Shown here: piece after piece, positions 20,067 to 26,394 of the stretch
Layout of the letters: each line of letters begins with the position of its first letter
Position numbering within the stretch: position 1 is the stretch's first letter
Origin: a virus
Direction: 5' to 3' (one strand)
IMG/VR virus record: IMGVR_UViG_3300005563_000004
Location: 1-64,000 of that record
DNA: 64,000 bases
Translations under genes and position numbers: made by a program
The notes under the pieces: model-generated
The model's database searches: none
The model's input: the letters and a program-made list of their open reading frames with translations, nothing else
Told to the model about the DNA's origin: nothing

Positions 20067-21622
20067 TTGGGCGCCGTGCGTTGCTGGGTGGTGGTGCGGC
20101 GATCATTGCTGGGCCGGCGGTGGCGGAACCGTGCGGGGAGGAGGAGCGGCGTCGGCTGCTCAGGTTCGGGGATTTATTCATACCAGAGGCGTATGCGTGT
20201 GGTTCGGGTGGCAATGGCCCAGCGGCGAGCAGTGCGTTTCTGACGGCTGACTTCACGTCAGCGCAGAACTACACGGGCACGGCGACGCAGCAGGTTGTGT
20301 CGCAGCGGATGTATGGCGTTTACATGGGGTATGGCGCCGACGCGACGAACCGTGGCGGGACGAACACGAACAGCTTTGCGGCTTACTCCAATTCGACATT
20401 TACCACGGCGATGGCGACGGCCAATCCTGGTCTGCATGTTGTGACTGGGAACACGGTGGCTGGGGCGACGCCGTTTTGGACGAATGATGGATCGGGCAAT
20501 CCTACTGTGGTGAACCCGACTGCCATGGCGAACTTGGTGAACAATTTTTTCAAAGTCGATCCGCTGGGCATATCTGGCATTTTGTTCGGCTGTAATTTCA
20601 ATGCGTTTCCGCAGTTCTCGAGCACGGCTGTTTATGCGCAGGCTCAAGGGAACATGGCTGCGTGGTGGAACAATGGCGGTGCTGGGCGAGTGATGCCGAA
20701 CGGCAAGTCTGTGCCGTTCATTGGGTGCATTGGGCACAATGAGCCGGACAGCTTCGGGCCGACGACCACGGCGAGCTATTACAGCGCGATGACCTCGGCG
20801 GTGAAGGCGGTCAGCTCGAGCTATGTTGTGTCGGGGCCGGTGTGGTCGTTTTATCAGGGTGCGAACACCAAGAGCTTTTTGACGGCGTGCAGTCCGAAGC
20901 CTGATGGCGTGACGTGGGATGCGTTCAATGACGGGAATGGCAGCAGTACGCCGCTGGGTCCCCCGATGTACACCAGTCCGACGTATGCGCAGCAGTGGAT
21001 GTCGCCGGGGATCAGCAATCTTTTCGCGACTGATATGCCGGCTGGATACACGCCGACATCGGTCATGGTTGCGGGCAATGTGGGGTTTAATGGCAACCGG
21101 CCGGACATGTGGTCGATCGACGCGGTGACGTGGCTGGCGGTCAATCAGTTCAACAATTTGAGTGCTTGCAAGTGCCCGATGTGGCTGGCGATTTGGGATG
21201 ATGGTGGGCAGGCGTTCAATGGCGTGATTGCTGACAACAATGGCAATGGCACTTCGATCCAGACGACGCCGATTGCGTATTACATGGGGGCTGGCGTTCG
21301 GAATGTGTTTGGGTCGCGGTGGAGTGTTCCGACCAATCCGAATGGGTTGAAGGTGATTGCGACGACGCCTGCGTCGGGGCGGTTTGGCATGACGATCGTC
21401 AATCCTGGGCTGGGCGCCAAGAGCGGGACGGTGGCGTTGAGCCATGTTCCGCTTGGGGCGTCGCTGAATGCGCAGGGGAATGGGACGGTAAACATGTGGC
21501 AGATGACCTCCTCGGTGCAGACGCCTGGTGTGGATGGGACGCGCACGACGGTCAATGTGACGGGTGGGGTTACGACGAGCATCAGCTTTCCTGATCCGTC
21601 GGTTACGATCTTGTACACGTAG
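20063..21622 (+). CDS. Exported glycoside-hydrolase-like protein (clan A type)
   Basis: 519 residues from ATG 20063 (ATGA overlap). A signal peptide with RR (MIGRRALLGGGAAIIAGPAV) is followed by CGEEERRRLLRFGDLFIPEA-YACG, the same module as in the previous protein. The body contains IGCIGHNEPDSFGP near residue 230, which resembles the N-E-P acid/base motif of clan GH-A hydrolases (as in GH39), and CPMWLAIWDDGG near 375. The C-terminal 110 residues form a beta domain. I infer an exported polysaccharide hydrolase; the second catalytic residue was not identified, so activity is uncertain. Confidence 0.65.
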   Translation: MIGRRALLGGGAAIIAGPAVAEPCGEEERRRLLRFGDLFIPEAYACGSGGNGPAASSAFLTADFTSAQNYTGTATQQVVSQRMYGVYMGYGADATNRGGTNTNSFAAYSNSTFTTAMATANPGLHVVTGNTVAGATPFWTNDGSGNPTVVNPTAMANLVNNFFKVDPLGISGILFGCNFNAFPQFSSTAVYAQAQGNMAAWWNNGGAGRVMPNGKSVPFIGCIGHNEPDSFGPTTTASYYSAMTSAVKAVSSSYVVSGPVWSFYQGANTKSFLTACSPKPDGVTWDAFNDGNGSSTPLGPPMYTSPTYAQQWMSPGISNLFATDMPAGYTPTSVMVAGNVGFNGNRPDMWSIDAVTWLAVNQFNNLSACKCPMWLAIWDDGGQAFNGVIADNNGNGTSIQTTPIAYYMGAGVRNVFGSRWSVPTNPNGLKVIATTPASGRFGMTIVNPGLGAKSGTVALSHVPLGASLNAQGNGTVNMWQMTSSVQTPGVDGTRTTVNVTGGVTTSISFPDPSVTILYT

Positions 21623-21629
21623 GGGTGTG

Positions 21630-21857
21630 ATGACAGACGAACAGGCTGACGCGATGCCGGACGTGCCGAATGTTCCGCCTTCGCCGGACGCGGAGCCGCC
21701 GCTGACGGAGCACGAGCAGCGGATGGGCGAGGCATATGTTTATGGCAAGCGGGCGGGGCTGCAGGGCGCTCCGCTGCGAAATCCATATTTTGCCAAGGCG
21801 GATGAGGGATACGCCTATCGGTCAGGACATGTAGACGGAATGACACAGCGGCGCTAG
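21630..21857 (+). CDS. Hypothetical protein (75 aa)
   Basis: ATG 21630 follows the glycosidase stop by seven bases. Pro/Asp-rich N-terminal part, then EHEQRMGEAYVYGKRAGLQG and a Tyr-rich end (EGYAYRSGHVDGMTQRR). No family recognised. The following 25 bases hold the ribosome-binding site of the lipoprotein gene. Confidence 0.6.
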   Translation: MTDEQADAMPDVPNVPPSPDAEPPLTEHEQRMGEAYVYGKRAGLQGAPLRNPYFAKADEGYAYRSGHVDGMTQRR

Positions 21858-21882
21858 AAGGACAAAAAATTGGAGGCTTTCA

Positions 21883-22122
21883 ATGCCTGCGCGCGCGATG
21901 CTGTTACTTGCGGTTCTTCTGTCGGGATGCACACCTTATGCACAGAGGGTTTCTAGCTTCTGCCGTCAGTTGGGAGCCACGCCTGGATCGCAGCACTACT
22001 GGGATTGCGTTCATCAGCAGATGGCGATTGACCAGCGGGACCGGGCGATGTGGGCGGGCACGACTGCGGTGGGGGCGCAGTTAATGCAGGGGCCGCCCAA
22101 TGTTTACGTATATGGCCGGTAG
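21883..22122 (+). CDS. Small lipoprotein, spanin-like candidate
   Basis: 79 residues with GGAGG upstream of ATG 21883. The leader MPARAMLLLAVLLSGC ends in a lipobox (LLSGC), so Cys16 should be lipidated. The mature part is short and helical (SSFCRQLGATPGSQHYWDCV, HQQMAIDQRDRAMWA). Phage outer-membrane spanins are small lipoproteins, but many are Pro-rich and accompany an inner-membrane partner; no partner overlaps here. Lysis function is therefore only possible. Confidence 0.65.
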   Translation: MPARAMLLLAVLLSGCTPYAQRVSSFCRQLGATPGSQHYWDCVHQQMAIDQRDRAMWAGTTAVGAQLMQGPPNVYVYGR

Positions 22123-22126
22123 ACCG

Positions 22127-22339
22127 ATGTGCGACAAAATTTCCATGGCGCTGGCGTCGCAGGCTTTGTCTGCGCTGTCGATCAACGATTTCAAGGGCGC
22201 GTGGCGCCTGGCGGACGAGCTGAAGCGTCGGTGGGCGCGTGAGCTAGTGGAACCAGATCCGAAGCAGCTCGACCACAAGGGTGACGACGAAGCCGATGGC
22301 GGCGACGCCCCCAAGAAGCTGCGCTTTCAGGCTGTTTAG
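22127..22339 (+). CDS. Hypothetical protein (70 aa)
   Basis: ATG 22127; ATG 22112 and 22100 in frame are alternatives overlapping the lipoprotein gene. Residues 1-35 (CDKISMALASQALSALSIND, FKGAWRLADELKRRW) are helical; the C-terminal end is charged. Its last 96 bases overlap a leftward gene ending at 22244, so one of the two could be spurious; the leftward gene has the better ribosome-binding site. Confidence 0.5.
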   Translation: MCDKISMALASQALSALSINDFKGAWRLADELKRRWARELVEPDPKQLDHKGDDEADGGDAPKKLRFQAV

Positions 22340-22543
22340 CTTCTCCACCTTGGCGTCTAATTTTTCCAACTTCGCGTTGGTTTCCGTTTGCTCCTTCACC
22401 ATCCGCGTGACATGCGTATCGTTGACGGCCACCTGCAGCGCCATGGTGTCGACTTTGTCGTCTACTTTCTCCACGTGCTCATGTAGGCGAGCCACGTCGT
22501 CGCGCAGGCTGACGGCCATCTGGTGTTGCATAGAGCCAGACAT
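22244..22543 (-). CDS. Coiled-coil membrane protein, holin-like (XhlA pattern)
   Basis: 99 residues from ATG 22543, with AAGGAGA about nine bases upstream. A long heptad-type coiled coil (VARLHEHVEKVDDKVDTMAL to EQTETNAKLEKLDAKVEKL) is followed by a C-terminal transmembrane helix LLGGVAAIGFVVTLVVELLR. This order matches XhlA-type haemolysin/holin-associated proteins of phages. It faces left, between rightward late genes, so it needs its own promoter. A role in lysis, or as a signal-arrest membrane tether, is plausible but unproven. Confidence 0.68.
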   Translation of the reverse strand: MSGSMQHQMAVSLRDDVARLHEHVEKVDDKVDTMALQVAVNDTHVTRMVKEQTETNAKLEKLDAKVEKLNSLKAQLLGGVAAIGFVVTLVVELLRIWFH

Positions 22544-22626
22544 GGCCAACTCTCCTTAAGTCATCTTGGTGCCCCGCTCGGTTGTATCAGTTGCGGATGG
22601 TATCGGGGTAGGGATAAGACCGGAGG

Positions 22627-24372
22627 GTGATCGACCTCCAATTCCTGGTTGATGCCATTCGGGACGGCGAACTGGACGAAGACTTAGGGCGCTCGCTGCA
22701 CGAGAGCCTGACCCAGTGCCGGTTGGACGATGAGCGGGCGATCTGCGAGGGATCGCTTTACGAGTATCTGGTGCGGGCCTGGCCGGCGTTTGACCCGGCG
22801 CCGTTTGTTGGTGGCCGGCATGTGCAGGCGCTGTGCGAGCATTTGGAGGCGGTGAGCAGGGGCGAGATCCGCCGGCTGATTGCCAATGTGCCGCCAAGAC
22901 ATTGCAAGACCAGTATTGTTGCGATCGCCTGGGCGACGTGGACATGGGCGCTGGCGCCGGACGCGGAGTATCCGCTGATGGGGCCTGGCGTGCGGTTTTT
23001 GTGCGCGAGCTACGGGGCGAAGAAAGCGGAGGAGGATGCGGTCACCGCGCGGCGGTTGATTGCGTCGCCCTGGTATCAGCGGCTGTGGGGCGATCGGTTG
23101 GTGATCGCCAAGGACCGCGACAATTCCGGGCAGTATGACACGACGGCCGGCGGCTCGCGGATCAGCACTGGTATTCCTGAGAGCTTGGGGAAGGGCGGGA
23201 TCATCAAGATCCTGGACGATCCGCACAAGACGACTGAGGTGGAGAGTCAGGCGGTCGTTGAGAGCCAGGTGCGGGCTTACAACGAGGTGTGGCGGACGCG
23301 GTCGAACGATCCGACGAAGGGCGCCGAGGTTCTGATCATGCAGCGCCAGGCGGAGGGTGATCTGTCGGGATATCTGCTGGACAACGACGGGGCGGAGATC
23401 GTGCATCTTTGCTTGCCGGCGCTGTTCGAGGAGGACCGGCGGTGTGTGACGGCGACGGGTGGCTGGTGGATCAATGCGTGGGGCCAGCGGCTTGCGCGCA
23501 CGCGATATGAGTTTGCGGACTGGCGCGAGGAGGATGGCGAGCCGCTGTGGCCGGAGCGGTTTTCGGTCGAGTGGTATGAGACGCAGGCGAAGTCGGTCGG
23601 CGAGTTTGGATTTGCCGGGCAGTATCAGCAGCGGCCTGCGCCGCGCGGCGGCGGCATTGTGCGGCGGGAATGGTGGCAGCTGTGGCCGCCGACTGGCGAG
23701 GAGGACAAGTGGCGCCGGCTGGTGGTCGATGAGGAGACCGGGCGGCAGTACTACATCGCCACTTGGCCGTCATGGGAGTTAACCATCGGTTATATAGATA
23801 CGGCGTTCACCGAGAAGGAGGAGAACGCTTACTGCGCGATGACGACTTGGGGCGTGTTTGCGGACAGTGGCGGGCGGCCGAAGGTAGCGATGACGGGTGC
23901 GTGGCGTGACCGGCCGACGCTGAAGGCGTTGGCGACGCGGATCTTGGACACGGCGCGGCGGCGGAAGCTGGACATTGTGGTGCTGGAGAACAAGGCGGGC
24001 GCCAACTGGGTGCAGTTGGAGCTGCAGCGGCTGATGAATCCGGGGGAATTTCGGATCGATCTGGACAATCAGACCGGGTTTGCGAAGGGATCGCGCGACA
24101 AGGTGTCGCGGCTGCATTCGGTGTCGGCGTTGTTCGAGGGTGGCGTGATCCATGCGCCGGACACGACCTGGTCGGAGATGGTGATCGCCGAGGTGTCGCA
24201 GTTTCCCAAGGGGCGGTGGAAGGATCTGACGGACACAGTGAGTGGCGCGCTCGGGTATTTGCGGCAGTTCGGGCTGATCAAGTTGGCGGATGAGCACGAG
24301 CGCGACGAATTTGAGTTGCGCAAGTTCCGCGGCCGGCGGATTTCGGTAGCAGAGCGGTACGGCGTCGGCTAG
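22627..24372 (+). CDS. Terminase large subunit
   Basis: 581 residues from GTG 22627, which has GGAGG directly before it. The packaging ATPase has a Walker A of the PPRHxKT type (PPRHCKTS, residues 89-96) and Walker B-like GIIKILDDPHKT. The C-terminal nuclease domain begins near IGYIDTAFTEKEENAYCAMT and ends with DTVSGALGYLR, with acidic residues typical of the RNase H-like fold. It cuts and pumps phage DNA into the prohead. It starts the packaging/head block. Length and motifs are normal for the family. Confidence 0.92.
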   Translation: MIDLQFLVDAIRDGELDEDLGRSLHESLTQCRLDDERAICEGSLYEYLVRAWPAFDPAPFVGGRHVQALCEHLEAVSRGEIRRLIANVPPRHCKTSIVAIAWATWTWALAPDAEYPLMGPGVRFLCASYGAKKAEEDAVTARRLIASPWYQRLWGDRLVIAKDRDNSGQYDTTAGGSRISTGIPESLGKGGIIKILDDPHKTTEVESQAVVESQVRAYNEVWRTRSNDPTKGAEVLIMQRQAEGDLSGYLLDNDGAEIVHLCLPALFEEDRRCVTATGGWWINAWGQRLARTRYEFADWREEDGEPLWPERFSVEWYETQAKSVGEFGFAGQYQQRPAPRGGGIVRREWWQLWPPTGEEDKWRRLVVDEETGRQYYIATWPSWELTIGYIDTAFTEKEENAYCAMTTWGVFADSGGRPKVAMTGAWRDRPTLKALATRILDTARRRKLDIVVLENKAGANWVQLELQRLMNPGEFRIDLDNQTGFAKGSRDKVSRLHSVSALFEGGVIHAPDTTWSEMVIAEVSQFPKGRWKDLTDTVSGALGYLRQFGLIKLADEHERDEFELRKFRGRRISVAERYGVG

Positions 24373-24381
24373 AAGCCGCGC

Positions 24382-24750
24382 GTGTCTCGCGCGTTGCGGA
24401 TCTTTGTTCTTTGCCTGCTGCCGGTGTCTGCAATAGCTGCTCCGCCGCCGGGCACCGATCTTTCCAGTCCCACACACCAATGGTTCGAGCGGCAGACCGC
24501 GCATCAAGGCAGCGTGCCGTGCTGCAGTGAAGCAGATGGCGTCGTGCTGAACGAAGAAGAATGGCGCACCTACAATGGTGTTTACCAGGTGTTAATAGAA
24601 AATAGATGGTGGGACGTTCCTCGGGGAGCGATCGTTGATCCAGGGAACGGCGCCAATCCGATCGGCAAGCCGATTGTCTGGTATCGGCACCTCGATGGCT
24701 ATGAAGGCGCCCCCACAATCGACTGCTTTGCGTCGGGCACAATGGGCTAA
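24382..24750 (+). CDS. Exported hypothetical protein (122 aa)
   Basis: GTG 24382 nine bases after the terminase. MSRALRIFVLCLLPVSAIAA is a Sec signal peptide. The mature protein has HQWFERQTAHQGSVPCCSEA (residues 32-51), WWDVP and WYRHLDGYEG; this pattern occurs in periplasmic proteins of unknown function in alphaproteobacteria (a CC-motif near a Trp). Possibly acts in the periplasm on the envelope. An exported gene directly after terminase is unusual. Confidence 0.7.
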   Translation: MSRALRIFVLCLLPVSAIAAPPPGTDLSSPTHQWFERQTAHQGSVPCCSEADGVVLNEEEWRTYNGVYQVLIENRWWDVPRGAIVDPGNGANPIGKPIVWYRHLDGYEGAPTIDCFASGTMG

Positions 24751-24765
24751 CAGGTTGTTAGAATC

Positions 24766-25383
24766 ATGAGTAGTAAAATGCTTCACGTGAAACTTGTTGC
24801 TGCTGCACTGATCGTGCTTCCTGCGACGGCGTTCGCCTGGAACCAAGATCAGTCACAGAACGCGGTGGCGAAGCAGAACCAAGCACAAATGCAGCATCAG
24901 GTGCAGCGCCAGGGCCAGAAACTGGTGAATGCGCCTACCACAAACGTCACCGTCACTGCGCCCGGCGGTGGCGTGGGCGGTGCAGCGCCTCCCGCTGCAC
25001 CGTCCGTCAATTTCGCAGCGCCGGCATGGTCGCTGCCTTCGGTCGGTGCGTCCGGCATGGACTGTCCGACTGTGGGGTTAAGTGCCGGCGGCAGCGGGCC
25101 GATTGGTGGTGGCGGAATTGGGCCGTCGTGGATCAGCCCCGACTGCAACGCGCGCAAGCTGGCGGAGCTGCTTTACAACATGGGCCATCCCGACATCGCC
25201 ATGAAGGTGCTGGCAGATCAGTACCCGGTGGTGCGCGCAGCGGTGCCGGATGCGGCACCAGTATCGCCACCGCCAAAGCCGCTCACTGCGAATTTTAGTG
25301 ACCGAGCCGCGTGGTGCAGTGCTACAGCTTTCAACAGATGGAGCCGCGCTGAGCAAGCGCGCCATCCCGAATGCAGGAACTAA
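24766..25383 (+). CDS. Exported hypothetical protein (205 aa)
   Basis: ATG 24766 (or 24778). Signal peptide MLHVKLVAAALIVLPATAFA, cleaved after AFA. The mature part has a Gln/Asn-rich stretch (QNAVAKQNQAQMQHQVQRQG), a Gly/Pro-rich middle and a Cys-containing end (CNARKLAELLYNMGHPDIAM; WCSATAFNRW). The last segment could form disulphides in the periplasm. Function unknown. Confidence 0.68.
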   Translation: MSSKMLHVKLVAAALIVLPATAFAWNQDQSQNAVAKQNQAQMQHQVQRQGQKLVNAPTTNVTVTAPGGGVGGAAPPAAPSVNFAAPAWSLPSVGASGMDCPTVGLSAGGSGPIGGGGIGPSWISPDCNARKLAELLYNMGHPDIAMKVLADQYPVVRAAVPDAAPVSPPPKPLTANFSDRAAWCSATAFNRWSRAEQARHPECRN

Positions 25384-25398
25384 GGGGAGTTCGGGCAA

Positions 25399-25782
25399 AT
25401 GGCCGATGATATCAATGCCGCGCGGCGCACTGAGCTGAACAATCAGATGACGATCATCGCGCCGCAGATCCGTGGTCTCGACGACTTGGCGAGGACTTCG
25501 GTCTCTCCCGATCTGGCGGCCAAGTTGACGGCGCAGAGCGATATTATTAAGCGACGCCGCGACCTGATCCAGGCCGAACTGACCGGCATGGACAATGTAA
25601 ACTCGCTGCATGCGTCGCTCGTGTCTGACGGATATCCCGATCTGCCGCCAGCATCGGTGATCGATTCGCTGCTTGCTGAGCTGCGCGAGGAGCTGTCCGA
25701 TATTCAGTCGGCCGTTGCCGTCTTCCAGACTGAGGCGACCAGTTTGAAGATCGCCCTCGGCACACCCACATCGAAGTCGTAA
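25399..25782 (+). CDS. Hypothetical helical protein (127 aa)
   Basis: A soluble, long-helix protein (INAARRTELNNQMTIIAPQI, LTAQSDIIKRRRDLIQAELT, LAELREELSDIQSAVAVFQT) that probably forms a bundle or coiled coil. GGGGAG precedes the start. It lies between an exported protein and an Ig-like protein before the portal gene. Could be a head accessory protein; not recognised. Confidence 0.66.
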   Translation: MADDINAARRTELNNQMTIIAPQIRGLDDLARTSVSPDLAAKLTAQSDIIKRRRDLIQAELTGMDNVNSLHASLVSDGYPDLPPASVIDSLLAELREELSDIQSAVAVFQTEATSLKIALGTPTSKS

Positions 25783-25837
25783 GAGTAACGACCGTGGCTC
25801 CTTCGGGTTAAGGGGCGCTTTCCTAAGAGGATCACAC

Positions 25838-26173
25838 ATGGCTGACCTGCTAACCTCTCAAGAGTTTCCTTCGGTCACTCTTTCCATCACCAACGCCGCA
25901 GGCCAGCCGGCGCCGGTTGATGGCGTCCCCGTATGGGCAACATCTGACGCGACGATCGTTTCCGTCGTTGCTGCGGCTGATGGCATGAGTGCTGTTGTCG
26001 CTGCTGTTGCGCCCGGCGGCCCGGCCCGCATCACCGTCACGGCCGATGCCGATCTTGGCGCCGGGACGCTGACAATTACTGGCGTGTCGGAAGACATCAA
26101 CGTTACTCAGGACCCGAACCAGCAAGCATCGGTGATGACGCTGACCCTCGGCACTCCTGCGCCGAAGGCATAG
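25838..26173 (+). CDS. Ig-like (Big_2 type) domain protein (111 aa)
   Basis: Good ribosome-binding site AAGAGGAT before ATG 25838. One immunoglobulin-like beta sandwich is evident: PVWATSDATIVSVVAAADGM, VVAAVAPGGPARITVTADAD, LGAGTLTITGVSEDINV. Such domains decorate phage capsids and tails and bind cell surfaces weakly. A small virion decoration protein is the simplest reading. Confidence 0.7.
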   Translation: MADLLTSQEFPSVTLSITNAAGQPAPVDGVPVWATSDATIVSVVAAADGMSAVVAAVAPGGPARITVTADADLGAGTLTITGVSEDINVTQDPNQQASVMTLTLGTPAPKA

Positions 26174-26180
26174 GACGCTT

Positions 26181-26208
26181 CCCTCCCTGCGCTTCGGCGC
26201 GGGGAGGG
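26181..26208 (+). promoter_or_regulatory. 12-bp hairpin with TTCG loop covering the next gene's ribosome-binding site
   Basis: CCCTCCCTGCGC (26181-26192) pairs with GCGCGGGGAGGG (26197-26208) through 11 Watson-Crick pairs and one G-U, closed by the stable loop TTCG. The 3' arm is the purine-rich Shine-Dalgarno region of the membrane-protein gene at 26215. The stem would hide it in RNA. It can also be seen as a terminator-like stem after 26173, but no T tract follows. Confidence 0.6.
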
Positions 26209-26214
26209 CGCACC

Positions 26215-26337
26215 ATGATCCAGATCACTCCCGGCGGAGTTGCGTTCCTCGCGCTGTATCAGCTGAGCGGCGTGCTGTTCTATTTCGGGGTGGTGTCTGT
26301 TTCGCTGCTGGCCGTGGTGGTGCTAGCGCCACGATGA
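26215..26337 (+). CDS. Very small membrane protein (40 aa)
   Basis: ATG 26215 lies seven bases after GGGGAGGG. The product MIQITPGGVAFLALYQLSGV, LFYFGVVSVSLLAVVVLAPR is nearly all hydrophobic, either one long span or a hairpin of two short ones. It sits alone just before the portal gene. Its ribosome-binding site is inside a strong hairpin, so translation is probably limited or conditional. A holin or membrane-active function is possible. Confidence 0.58.
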   Translation: MIQITPGGVAFLALYQLSGVLFYFGVVSVSLLAVVVLAPR

Positions 26338-26394
26338 ACGGCTGTGTAATAAAGTGCCGCCCAGCGTCTGGGTCTTCCTCCTGACAGGAGACCT

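Noticed and set aside
20258-21445. 395-codon leftward Arg-rich ORF
   Set aside because: It is antisense to the well supported exported hydrolase and is mostly Arg/His, a typical shadow in GC-rich DNA.
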